NCBI GenBank assembly: GCA_903953065.1
Contig: CAJBIG010000081.1
Location: forward strand, 1 to 10,146
DNA length: 10,146 nucleotides
From: an uncultured Solirubrobacterales bacterium
GTDB taxonomy: Bacteria > Actinomycetota > Thermoleophilia > Solirubrobacterales > Solirubrobacteraceae
Direction of reading: 5' to 3'
The notes beneath the pieces are model-generated. The model worked only from the letters and a program-made list of their open reading frames with translations. It did no database searches and had not been told where the DNA came from. The translations under genes were made by a program, and so were the position numbers. Of the stretch, positions 1 through 7,106 are shown piece by piece. Within the stretch, counting starts at the first letter, position 1. Each line of letters starts with the position of its first letter.

Positions 1-2
1 AG

Positions 3-53
3 ATCACGCAGGAAATTATGGAAGTCGTTGCCGGCGCTGAGTCGCTGACCTGA
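3..53 (+). CDS. atpG: ATP synthase F1 gamma subunit, C-terminal fragment
   Basis: This is the last 16 codons and the TGA stop of a gene that starts outside the window. The peptide reads ITQEIMEVVAGAESLT. It fits the end of the gamma subunit, whose last helix typically has a 'R-Q-x-x-I-T-x-E-I-x-E-I-V-x-G-A' pattern. Gamma is the central rotor shaft of F1 and turns inside the alpha3beta3 ring. The call is supported mainly by position, directly upstream of atpD in the usual order atpG-atpD-atpC, with 23 bases between its stop and the atpD start. Only the tail is visible, so completeness of the gene cannot be judged. Confidence 0.85.
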   Translation: MTQEIMEVVAGAESLT

Positions 54-66
54 TCACAATCAAATC

Positions 67-73
67 AGAGGAA
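67..73 (+). promoter_or_regulatory. ribosome binding site of atpD
   Basis: The sequence AGAGGAA lies just upstream of the atpD ATG at 77, with the GAGG core five bases from the start. It is one of the two clear Shine-Dalgarno sequences in the window (the other is before the LCP gene) and supports the chosen start. Confidence 0.7.
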
Positions 74-76
74 CAA

Positions 77-1474
77 ATGGAATCTGAAAGCAGCAACACA
101 GGACGCATCGAAGAGGTCAAGGGAGTCGTTATTGAGGCTTCCTTCCCCGACTCGCTGCCCGAGATCAACCACGCCATTACGGTCCAGCTCGGCGGCGAAA
201 CGCTGGTCTGCGAAGTGCAGCAGCAGCTCGGCGACGACCGTGTTCGCGCAGTCGCGATGGATACGACCGACGGCCTCGCCCGAGGTGTTGCCGTAACCGA
301 CACACACGGCCCGATCACCGTTCCGGTCGGCGAGCAGACGCTCGGCCGCATCTTCAACCTGCTCGGCGAAACGATCGACGGTGGCCCGGAACTCAAGGTC
401 GAAGAGCGCCGCCCGATCCACCAGCCAGCCCCGGATGTCGAGGATCTAACGCCAACTACCGAGATGTTCGAAACCGGCATCAAGGTGATCGATCTGCTCG
501 CGCCTTACGCCAAGGGCGGCAAAGTCGGCCTCTTCGGCGGAGCTGGAGTAGGCAAGACGGTTCTGATTCAGGAGCTGATTCACAACCTCGCCAAGGAGCA
601 CGGCGGCCTCTCCGCATTCTGCGGCGTCGGCGAGCGCTCACGCGAAGGGAACGACCTTTGGCTCGAGATGAAGGAGTCGGGCGTCATCGACAAGACGATG
701 CTTGTCTTCGGTCAGATGAACGAGCCTCCAGGAGCTCGTATGCGCGTCGCCCTTTCGGGCCTGACGATGGCCGAGTATTTCCGTGATCAAGGCCAGGACG
801 TGCTGCTCTTCATCGACAACATCTTCCGCTTTGTTCAGGCCGGTTCAGAGGTTTCGGCGCTGATGGGCCGGATGCCTTCCCAGGTTGGTTACCAGCCAAC
901 GCTGGAATCGGAGATGGGTCAGCTGCAGGAGCGGATCACCTCAACGCGCCAGGGTTCAGTTACCTCGGTGCAGGCGATTTACGTTCCTGCCGACGACCTC
1001 ACCGACCCGGCGCCTGCTTCGGTATTCGCCCACCTCAACGCGACGACCGTGCTTTCACGTTCGATCTCGGAGAAGGGCATCTACCCGGCCGTCGATCCGC
1101 TCGATTCAACCTCGACGATCCTCAAGGCCGACATCCTCGGCCAGGAGCACTACGACGTCGCGACCCGCGTCAAGGAGATCCTGCAGCGCTACAAGGAGCT
1201 CCAGGACATCATCGCGATCCTCGGAATCGACGAGCTCTCCGAGGAGGACAAGATCACCGTGCAGCGCGCACGTAAGGTCGAGCGCTTCCTTTCGCAGCCC
1301 TTCAACGTTGCTGAGCAGTTCACCGGTACTCCTGGTGAATACGTGCCGGTCGCCGAGACGGTGCGCTCGTTCCGTGAGCTGATCGAAGGCGTCCACGATG
1401 ACGTGCCTGAGTCGGCCTTCCTGCTGAAGGGCACGATCGAGCAGGTTGTCGAAGCCGCAGCCAAGGATCGCTAG
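77..1474 (+). CDS. atpD: F1Fo ATP synthase subunit beta
   Basis: Catalytic subunit of F1, on the cytoplasmic face of the membrane. It makes ATP from ADP and phosphate as the gamma shaft rotates. The protein is 465 aa, normal for bacterial beta, so it looks complete. Seen directly: an N-terminal beta-barrel (about residues 10-85), the Walker A loop GGAGVGKT at 154-161, the catalytic-glutamate segment GERSREGND with E186, and the Walker B strand LLFIDNIFR at 243-251. The ATP synthase alpha/beta signature PAVDPLDSTS is at 337-346, and the C-terminal helical domain includes a DELSEED loop (IDELSEED) that couples to gamma. The start is set by a good ribosome site and by alignment of the N-terminal barrel. 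It follows atpG by 23 bases and precedes atpC by 8, so all three are surely cotranscribed. Nothing in the sequence looks abnormal. Confidence 0.99.
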   Translation: MESESSNTGRIEEVKGVVIEASFPDSLPEINHAITVQLGGETLVCEVQQQLGDDRVRAVAMDTTDGLARGVAVTDTHGPITVPVGEQTLGRIFNLLGETIDGGPELKVEERRPIHQPAPDVEDLTPTTEMFETGIKVIDLLAPYAKGGKVGLFGGAGVGKTVLIQELIHNLAKEHGGLSAFCGVGERSREGNDLWLEMKESGVIDKTMLVFGQMNEPPGARMRVALSGLTMAEYFRDQGQDVLLFIDNIFRFVQAGSEVSALMGRMPSQVGYQPTLESEMGQLQERITSTRQGSVTSVQAIYVPADDLTDPAPASVFAHLNATTVLSRSISEKGIYPAVDPLDSTSTILKADILGQEHYDVATRVKEILQRYKELQDIIAILGIDELSEEDKITVQRARKVERFLSQPFNVAEQFTGTPGEYVPVAETVRSFRELIEGVHDDVPESAFLLKGTIEQVVEAAAKDR

Positions 1475-1482
1475 CAGCGACG

Positions 1483-1893
1483 ATGGCCCGCACTCCGTTC
1501 CAAGTAGAGGTGTTGACGCCGGAAGGGCCGATCTTCAGCGGCGAAGTTGAGATGGTCTCAACCCGCACAGAGGTCGGTTCTATCGGCATCCTCGCCAACC
1601 ACACGCCGCTGCTTGGCATGCTCGCGCCGGCCGAGCTGAAGCTGTACCTCTCGGAGACCGAGATCGTCAGTTTCGCTCAGGGTGAGGGATACATCCAGGT
1701 TGCCGACAACCATGCGCTGGTGCTGGTTGAGGAGGCGATCAAGGCCGACGATCTGGTCCGCGAGGAGCTTCAGGCTCAGATCGATGCGGCCGAAGCGGCA
1801 ATCGCCGAGGCCGAGCCTCACACCGCGGCGCAGAAGAAGGCACTGCGCGATCAGCGCCGCGCGAAGATCTTCTTCGGCATTCTCGAAGCGTAG
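1483..1893 (+). CDS. atpC: F1Fo ATP synthase subunit epsilon
   Basis: Rotor subunit bound to gamma and the c-ring foot. It couples rotation to catalysis and, in many bacteria, inhibits ATP hydrolysis through its C-terminal helices. The protein is 136 aa, normal for bacterial epsilon. Residues 4-86 form the N-terminal beta-sandwich: it opens FQVEVLTPEGPIFSGEVEMV and carries the family motif GSIGILANHTPLLGML at 32-47. Residues 87-136 form the helical hairpin, rich in Ala, Glu and Lys. The start ATG lies 8 bases after the atpD stop and lacks a clear Shine-Dalgarno sequence, which suggests translational coupling to atpD. It is the last gene of the ATP synthase operon here: the next gene is on the other strand and its stop is 10 bases away, leaving no room for a separate terminator. 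Confidence 0.97.
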   Translation: MARTPFQVEVLTPEGPIFSGEVEMVSTRTEVGSIGILANHTPLLGMLAPAELKLYLSETEIVSFAQGEGYIQVADNHALVLVEEAIKADDLVREELQAQIDAAEAAIAEAEPHTAAQKKALRDQRRAKIFFGILEA

Positions 1894-1903
1894 AGGCGCT
1901 AGC

Positions 1904-3016
1904 TCAGTCGGCTTTGAGGCCGTACTCTGCGGCCGCAGCCGTCAGTTCGTCGAGACCAAAGGCCTGAACCGGGCCGAGCGCACCCGATGTGCTGACTGTG
2001 CCGGCAGCAACCTGCTCAGCGCCCCAGGCGAGGAAGTCGGCCGTCAGGTCGTATCCGTTCGGTCCCTTCAGGCGAACCGAGCTGAGCTGTTTGCCGGCGC
2101 GGTCATAAGTGACGGCGCAGATGATCGATCGCGAGCCGGCACGGGCCTGCGCGTCCGGGCCACCGCTTGAGCCGGTTACTAGCTTTGAGCTCAGTGCGCG
2201 TAGGCCGGCGCGAACGCCGGGAACTTTGGTTGCCGCTGCTCCTCCTGCCGAGAAGAGCTGCATCGGCTTCGTCATCGGCCCAAACCAAGCCAGGTAGACG
2301 CCCACGTCCAAGAGCTGAGGGTCGATGTGGGGGAGGCCAAAGTGCTCACTGCCGCCGATCGAAACTCCATCAGCGCTGTGACCTTCGCCGGTGTCAAATG
2401 TTCGAATCTCTTTCGCTCCCCGCTCAGTCAAGAGCCTGCCACCGCGCCAAGCAAAGGATGGCTCGAACGCCACGCCGGCGGCGCTGGCTCTTGTGCCGCC
2501 GCTCATCCCTGAAGTTGAACCGCCACTGGCGTTCTGCCAGCAGTAACCGATCTCGACGCGGCTGGCCGCGTCGCCGGCCTCGCGCAGCGCAATCGCGCCG
2601 GCAAGGTTGCCGGGCACGTAGTCGTAGCCCATTGCCGTAAGAAGCACCGTCCCCTCGGCGCGGGCGCGTGGGCCTGCCTGCTCGAAGACGCGGCGGATGA
2701 ACGGTCCTTCGCCGGTCGAGTCCAAGTAGTGGGCGCCTGCGCTCAGTGCGGCGTCAAGCGCTGGTTGACCGAAGCGCATGAACGGGCCGACGGTGCTGAC
2801 CAGTACGTCGCCTTTTTCGACCAGTGCGCGGACGCTGGCGGGGTTCTCAACGTCGGCGAGCTGCACCTCGAGCCCGCCGAGTTCGGCTGAGAGCCGCTCG
2901 AGCGGCTCACGGCGGCGGCCGGCGAGAACCGGCGTCATTCCGCGCGCGACCATTTCGCGGGCCGTCAGGTCGCCGGTGTAGCCGCTTGCACCAAAGAGGA
3001 CGATTCGTGAGCTCAT
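1904..3016 (-). CDS. saccharopine dehydrogenase / trans-acting enoyl reductase family NAD(P)-binding protein
   Basis: A 370-aa cytoplasmic oxidoreductase of the saccharopine dehydrogenase NADP-binding superfamily. Visible features are an N-terminal Rossmann fold with the dinucleotide loop GASGYTG at 9-15, an AGRR segment at 32-35 whose arginines suggest NADP preference, TVGPF at 75-79, and YLDSTGE at 97-103. The C-terminal part (about 317-368) has the 'Y-D-L-T-A-x-F-L-A' and 'G-A-L-G-P-V-Q-A-F-G' pattern seen in actinobacterial family members. Some relatives are trans-acting enoyl reductases that work with mycobacterial polyketide synthases, while others have no known substrate. No lysine-biosynthesis or polyketide gene lies nearby, so the substrate cannot be inferred. 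The ATG at 3016 starts directly at the Rossmann strand and has almost no room upstream for a ribosome site, which fits a leaderless mRNA. It converges on atpC and diverges from the M20 gene. Confidence 0.85.
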   Translation of the reverse strand: MSSRIVLFGASGYTGDLTAREMVARGMTPVLAGRRREPLERLSAELGGLEVQLADVENPASVRALVEKGDVLVSTVGPFMRFGQPALDAALSAGAHYLDSTGEGPFIRRVFEQAGPRARAEGTVLLTAMGYDYVPGNLAGAIALREAGDAASRVEIGYCWQNASGGSTSGMSGGTRASAAGVAFEPSFAWRGGRLLTERGAKEIRTFDTGEGHSADGVSIGGSEHFGLPHIDPQLLDVGVYLAWFGPMTKPMQLFSAGGAAATKVPGVRAGLRALSSKLVTGSSGGPDAQARAGSRSIICAVTYDRAGKQLSSVRLKGPNGYDLTADFLAWGAEQVAAGTVSTSGALGPVQAFGLDELTAAAAEYGLKAD

Positions 3017-3023
3017 AGGCGGG

Positions 3024-3033
3024 ACTCTATCCT
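3024..3033. promoter_or_regulatory. candidate bidirectional promoter with two overlapping -10 elements
   Basis: The ten bases ACTCTATCCT contain TATCCT on the plus strand (3028-3033) and TAGAGT on the minus strand (3029 down to 3024). Both match the actinobacterial TANNNT -10 pattern and share the central TA. Counting the last T as -7, transcription would begin near 3040 on the plus strand and near 3017 on the minus strand. These points fall at, or within a couple of bases of, the start codons at 3039/3042 and 3016. No convincing -35 box is visible at 17-18 bases on either side. Symmetric -10 elements driving divergent transcription, and leaderless mRNAs, are both known in actinobacteria; use of this site is inferred. 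Confidence 0.55.
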
Positions 3034-3038
3034 CAGCG

Positions 3039-4160
3039 GTGATGGACGAGCTTGCTCTTGCCGAACGGCTGATCGCCTATGACACCTCGAAGGAGGACGG
3101 TCTGCGCGCCGCCGCCGAGTTCGTCAAGGGCTGGCTGGAGACGCGCGACGTGCGGGTCACCAGTCGCGACCATGAAGGGCTGCCGGTGATTATCGCCGAC
3201 GCCGGGCCGCTCGAAGGGCCGCTGGTTGTCCTCCACGGCCATCTCGATGTAGTTCCGGCCTTTGCCGAGCAATTCGTGCCGCGCCTTGAAGGTGACCGGC
3301 TGATCGGCCGCGGCGCCTACGACATGAAAGGGGCGCTGGCCGCGCTGATCTGTGCCGTGCACGACGCAAGCCTCCAAGACGAGGTGCGCGTGCGGCTCAT
3401 CTGCGTGCCTGACGAGGAATCCGAAAACGTTGAGAATCGCTCCACCGCCGTGATCGTTGGCGAGGGCATCGACGCTGACTTTGCAATCACCGGCGAACCG
3501 ACCGATCTTCACATCGGCGTCCAAGCCAAAGGTGTGTTGGCGCTCAGGCTCGAGGTCGTCGGCACAGCCGCCCACGGTTCAACGCCGTGGCTCGGTGACA
3601 ACGCAATCCTCAAGGCCAACGACCTTTACCGGCGGATTGAAACGCTGCCGTTCAGCCGCCAGTCTTCAGATCTTTTCGACCGCCCGTCGATCAACCTCGC
3701 GCGGGTTACCGGAGGCGACGCCTTCAACAAGGTCCCCGACCGCTGTCTGATCGACGTTGACATTCGTTACCTGCCGGGGCAGGACCCGGATCAGATCATC
3801 GAACAGATCGAACGGCTCGACGATCTGAAAATCGTGCGCAAGTTCCACCGCGTGCCAGCGATCGTCTCGCGCCAAGACCAATACGTACTGGCGCTGCGTG
3901 CTGCGGTCAGCTCGGTTCGCGAGGGCGAGGCGCTCTCGATCGGTCGCGACGGCGCCTCCGACGCAATCTCATTTCTTGAGGCCGGTATTCCGGCGGTCGA
4001 GTTCGGCCCCGAAGGTGGCGGCCATCATGGCCCAAACGAGTGGGTTTCGGTCTCATCACTGAAGTGCTACCGGCAAGCACTGGCTGTCTTTATCCGTGAT
4101 CTGCCCGGCTATCTGGGCGAGTCGGGCGCGCCTCCGAAGCTGCGCGCCGTTGAGGGCTAG
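3039..4160 (+). CDS. M20 family metallohydrolase (ArgE/DapE-type deacylase or peptidase)
   Basis: Cytoplasmic enzyme of the M20 clan that hydrolyses amide bonds with a two-zinc centre. It is 373 aa if translation begins at GTG 3039, or 372 aa from the adjoining ATG at 3042; sequence alone cannot choose. The metal site is complete: HGHLD with H68 and D70, the bridging aspartate D95 in RGAYDMKG, the general base and ligand E126/E127 in PDEESE, E153 in TGEPTD, and H330 in HHGPNE. The central dimerisation domain carries AAHGSTPWLGDNA (H180). The set matches ArgE, DapE and related deacylases. The window does not separate N-succinyl-diaminopimelate desuccinylase from acetylornithine deacetylase or a dipeptidase, and no lysine or arginine genes are adjacent. 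It probably has its own leaderless promoter, shared back to back with the minus-strand gene. Confidence 0.9.
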   Translation: MMDELALAERLIAYDTSKEDGLRAAAEFVKGWLETRDVRVTSRDHEGLPVIIADAGPLEGPLVVLHGHLDVVPAFAEQFVPRLEGDRLIGRGAYDMKGALAALICAVHDASLQDEVRVRLICVPDEESENVENRSTAVIVGEGIDADFAITGEPTDLHIGVQAKGVLALRLEVVGTAAHGSTPWLGDNAILKANDLYRRIETLPFSRQSSDLFDRPSINLARVTGGDAFNKVPDRCLIDVDIRYLPGQDPDQIIEQIERLDDLKIVRKFHRVPAIVSRQDQYVLALRAAVSSVREGEALSIGRDGASDAISFLEAGIPAVEFGPEGGGHHGPNEWVSVSSLKCYRQALAVFIRDLPGYLGESGAPPKLRAVEG

Positions 4161-4208
4161 CTCGCTGCAAAGTGGCGACTCCGGCGGGCGCGCTCGCTAG
4201 GCTGCTCT

Positions 4209-4213
4209 AGGAG
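4209..4213 (+). promoter_or_regulatory. ribosome binding site of the LCP gene, decides its start
   Basis: AGGAG lies 9 bases before GTG 4223 and only 3 before the in-frame TTG 4217. The spacing favours GTG 4223 as the start. A weak TANNNT element, TAGGCT at 4198-4203, sits just upstream but has no matching -35 box. Confidence 0.6.
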
Positions 4214-4222
4214 CTTTTGCCT

Positions 4223-5737
4223 GTGACAACCGATCCCAACAAGCCGCCCCGGCCGGGCCGTGGAGTGCTAACGAAGGGGGCCCTCGCGGGCGTTCTGATC
4301 GTTCTGCTGACGGCGACGACCGTCGCCTCGGCAGCGCTGCTGGAGGTTGACCAGTTGGTCAACATTGTCCGCACCGAAGGGCAGACGATCCCAGGGGTCA
4401 AGAACGCGCTCGACAACGTTGACGGCGGCGGCCCGCAGACGATCCTGCTGATCGGCTCAGACCGTCGCTTTAGTGATCGCAAGCTGAAGGGGGCAGCCCG
4501 CTCCGACACGCTGATGTTGGTGCGGCTCGACCCCAACAAGGAAGCGACGGCGGTGATGTCAATCCCGCGCGACCTCAAGGTCGACATCCCCGGCTACGGC
4601 AGCGACAAGATCAACGCCGCCTTTTCGATCGGCGGCCCAAAGTTGACTTTGGAGACCGTCCGTGACCTGCTGGGGGTTGAGATCAACCACATCGTCGAAG
4701 TCAACTTCGGTGGCTTCCAGCGCGCCGTCAATCGGCTCGGCTGCGTCTACGTTGACGTTGACCACCGCTACTACCACTCAAACGTCGGGCTGCCGCCAAG
4801 CGCGCAATATGCCGAGATCGACATCAAGCCCGGCTATCAGAAGCTCTGCGGTCAGCAGTCACTCGATCTTGTCCGCTTCCGCCACGCCGACTCCGACTTT
4901 GTTCGCTCCGCCCGCCAGCAAGACTTCCTGCGCCAAGCCAAAGGTCAGTTCTCGCTCTCCTCGCTGCTCGGCGATCGCCAAGAGCTGGTGCGAATCTTCG
5001 CTCGCTACACGCGCACCGACGTCCGCTCCAACGACGCGATTCTTCAGCTGCTCAAGCTCGGCTTCCTCTCATCGAAGAACCCAATCCGCGAGGTTCAATT
5101 CCCGGCAACCGACATCGCGGGCGGAAGCGACCTTGGGATCTCGCCCAGCGCTCTGCGAACTGCCGTTGACGAGTTCGAGAGCACGCAGGCCAGCGGCGGA
5201 GCGAGCCAGACCGGCGACAAGAGCAAGAAGGGGACCAAGGCGCGCAGCAAGCAGAAGAAGAAGCTCTCCGGCGGGCTTCCAGCCGGCGTGATCAACGCCA
5301 AGGGCGAAGGCGAGTCTCAGGCGATCACGGCCGCTGCCAAGACTCCGATGCCGGTCTACTTCCCGGCCAACCGGCTCGCCAGCGGCGGCTACAGCTCCGG
5401 AGAGCCGGATTACCCCGCAACCCGCGCCTACAAGATCAGGGACCGCGCCAAGACGGCTTTCTCCGCCTACCGGATGGTTCTTTCGACCGGTGAGGCCGGG
5501 CAGTACTACGGCGTTCAGGGAACCACCTGGTCGGCGCCGCCGATCCTTGACACGCCGAGTGAGACGATGAAGATGCGCGGCCGCGACTTCGAACTGTTCT
5601 ATGACGGAACGAGGCTGCGGCTGGTCGCGCTTCGAACGCCGAAGGGCGTCTACTGGGTTTCGAACACGCTTTCGCTGACGCTGACCAATCCCCAGATGTT
5701 GGCGATCGCACGCTCGCTGACGCGGCTTGGCAGCTAG
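4223..5737 (+). CDS. LytR-CpsA-Psr (LCP) family cell-wall polymer ligase with extra C-terminal domain
   Basis: Membrane-anchored, outward-facing enzyme of the LCP family. These proteins transfer lipid-linked polymers such as teichoic acids, arabinogalactan or capsule onto peptidoglycan. It is 504 aa from GTG 4223: a short basic cytoplasmic tail (1-18), one membrane helix (about 19-40), and the LCP core (about 71-240). Core motifs include ILLIGSD, RSDT at 93-96, SIPRD ending at 117, KINAAFSIGGP, EVNFGGF, and R218/R220 with R228/R231 in VRFRHADSDFVRSARQQ. The arginines and aspartates correspond to those binding pyrophosphate and metal in known LCP proteins. Two cysteines (174, 209) flank the lid region and could form a disulfide outside the cell. 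A lysine-rich linker (about 332-348) leads to a second domain (about 366-504) that I do not recognise. The gene precedes nucleotide-sugar genes, which fits envelope polysaccharide assembly. Confidence 0.9.
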   Translation: MTTDPNKPPRPGRGVLTKGALAGVLIVLLTATTVASAALLEVDQLVNIVRTEGQTIPGVKNALDNVDGGGPQTILLIGSDRRFSDRKLKGAARSDTLMLVRLDPNKEATAVMSIPRDLKVDIPGYGSDKINAAFSIGGPKLTLETVRDLLGVEINHIVEVNFGGFQRAVNRLGCVYVDVDHRYYHSNVGLPPSAQYAEIDIKPGYQKLCGQQSLDLVRFRHADSDFVRSARQQDFLRQAKGQFSLSSLLGDRQELVRIFARYTRTDVRSNDAILQLLKLGFLSSKNPIREVQFPATDIAGGSDLGISPSALRTAVDEFESTQASGGASQTGDKSKKGTKARSKQKKKLSGGLPAGVINAKGEGESQAITAAAKTPMPVYFPANRLASGGYSSGEPDYPATRAYKIRDRAKTAFSAYRMVLSTGEAGQYYGVQGTTWSAPPILDTPSETMKMRGRDFELFYDGTRLRLVALRTPKGVYWVSNTLSLTLTNPQMLAIARSLTRLGS

Positions 5738-5782
5738 CAACCGTGTTTCTCGACGCAACGCAGGTACTCTTCGCGGCTCGCC

Positions 5783-7102
5783 ATGAGCAATTCTGAACGC
5801 GAAGCAATAGGAGTTATCGGGACCGGCTATGTCGGGCTCTGCACAGCGGTCGGCTTCGCCGAACTGGGTAGCGAAGCCTGGTGTGTGGATATCGACGCCG
5901 ACAAGATCGCCGGGCTAAATCGCGGCGAGGTTCCAATCCATGAGCCCGGCCTTGCCGAAGCGATCGAACGCAACCGTGAGCGACTGCACTTCTCGACCGA
6001 CCTTGGCGAAGCGCTCGAACACACGCGCCTGCTCTTCGTTGCCGTTGGCACGCCACCGACCTACTCCGGCGACGCCGACCTCAGCGCCGTCCACGCAGTC
6101 GTCGAGGCGATGCCTGCCTCCGACCATCACGCCTTGGTGATGAAGTCGACCGTCCCGGTTGGCACCGGTGAAGCGATTGAGCGGATCTTCTCCGAACAGG
6201 GCAAGGAGGGGTTCAGCTACGTCTCGTGCCCCGAGTTCCTCAAAGAGGGAACGGCGCTTGCCGACTTTCTCGACCCGGACCGCGTTGTGATCGGCGACGA
6301 CGGCGGTTGGGCCGGCGACGCCGTCGCTGACCTCTACCGGCCGCTTCTCAGCGCCGAGCACGGCGGCAAGGGTCGCAGCGAACTGGTTCGCACCGACGTA
6401 GCCAGCGCCGAGATGGTCAAGCTGGCAGCAAACGCCTTTCTGGCCACGAAGATCTCGTTCATCAATGAGATCGCCAACGTCTGCGAGGAGACCGGCGCCG
6501 ACGTGATTGAAGTTGCGCGCGGGATGGGGCTCGACCAGCGGATTGGGCCGAAGTTCCTCCAGCCCGGTATTGGCTTCGGCGGCAGCTGCTTCCCGAAGGA
6601 TGTAAGCGCGCTCAAGCAGCTGGCCGGCAACAGCGGTTACCACTTCCAGCTGCTGGGCGCCGTGATTGAGGTCAACGAACTTCAGAAGCGCCGCGTCATT
6701 GGCAAGCTCGAGAAGCACCTTGGCTCGCTCGTCGGCAAGCACGTTGCCCTGCTCGGCGTCGCCTTCAAGCCGAACACCGATGACATGCGCGAAGCCTCGT
6801 CTCTGGTGCTCGCTGCGCGGCTTCAAGCCGCCGGTTCGACCGTCACCGCCTACGACCCGATCGCTGAAGATGCCGCGGCCGAGATGATGCCGGGGGTCGA
6901 TTTTGCAGCCGACGCGCTTAGCGCGGTCAGCGGCGCCGACGCCGTCGTTCTCGTAACCGAGTGGGATGAGTTCGCTGCGCTCGACCTTTCCGAGCTGGCA
7001 GGCGCGATGGCAGGCGACGTGCTGATCGACGGGCGCAACCTCTTTGACCCGAAGGCGGCGGCCGCTGCAGGGCTCCGCTACGAGGGCGTCGGCCGCTCCT
7101 AA
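5783..7102 (+). CDS. ugd: UDP-glucose 6-dehydrogenase
   Basis: Cytoplasmic enzyme that oxidises UDP-glucose twice with NAD+ to give UDP-glucuronate, a precursor of acidic capsule or wall polymers. It is 439 aa, typical for bacterial Ugd. The three family domains are complete: an N-terminal Rossmann fold with GVIGTGYVGLC at 10-20, then VGTPPTYSGDADL and KSTVPVGTGE. The central domain carries CPEFLKEGTALADFLDPDR (149-167), K213 and N217 in KLAANAFLATK, and the catalytic cysteine C269 in GFGGSCFPKD. The C-terminal Rossmann domain carries GVAFKPNTDD and DGRN with R418. A relative using UDP-mannose or GDP-mannose is less likely because the motifs fit the UDP-glucose group, but substrate choice is inferred. 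It starts 45 bases after the LCP gene without a clear ribosome site. A weak -10-like TACTCT lies at 5765-5770. The next gene starts four bases after its stop. Confidence 0.94.
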   Translation: MSNSEREAIGVIGTGYVGLCTAVGFAELGSEAWCVDIDADKIAGLNRGEVPIHEPGLAEAIERNRERLHFSTDLGEALEHTRLLFVAVGTPPTYSGDADLSAVHAVVEAMPASDHHALVMKSTVPVGTGEAIERIFSEQGKEGFSYVSCPEFLKEGTALADFLDPDRVVIGDDGGWAGDAVADLYRPLLSAEHGGKGRSELVRTDVASAEMVKLAANAFLATKISFINEIANVCEETGADVIEVARGMGLDQRIGPKFLQPGIGFGGSCFPKDVSALKQLAGNSGYHFQLLGAVIEVNELQKRRVIGKLEKHLGSLVGKHVALLGVAFKPNTDDMREASSLVLAARLQAAGSTVTAYDPIAEDAAAEMMPGVDFAADALSAVSGADAVVLVTEWDEFAALDLSELAGAMAGDVLIDGRNLFDPKAAAAAGLRYEGVGRS

Positions 7103-7106
7103 AGCG

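Noticed and set aside
1927..1938. Perfect 12 bp palindrome CTGCGGCCGCAG near the convergent gene ends, considered as a terminator.
   Set aside because: It has no loop and no T tract and is explained by alanine codons in the minus-strand gene.
1893..1965. tRNA-like start: TAGCTCAGTCGG at 1900-1911 matches the conserved D-arm box of tRNAs, right after atpC.
   Set aside because: The D stem closes with only three of four pairs, no anticodon stem follows, no good T-arm (GGTTCGAxxCC) is present, and the acceptor GAGGCGC has no partner about 66 bases downstream. The region also encodes the C-terminus of the minus-strand gene.
7044..7106. Upstream start for the pyrophosphorylase, giving 21 more residues.
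   Set aside because: It overlaps the end of ugd, adds a basic low-complexity peptide, and precedes the exact family N-terminus MRAVILVGGEGTRLRPLT.
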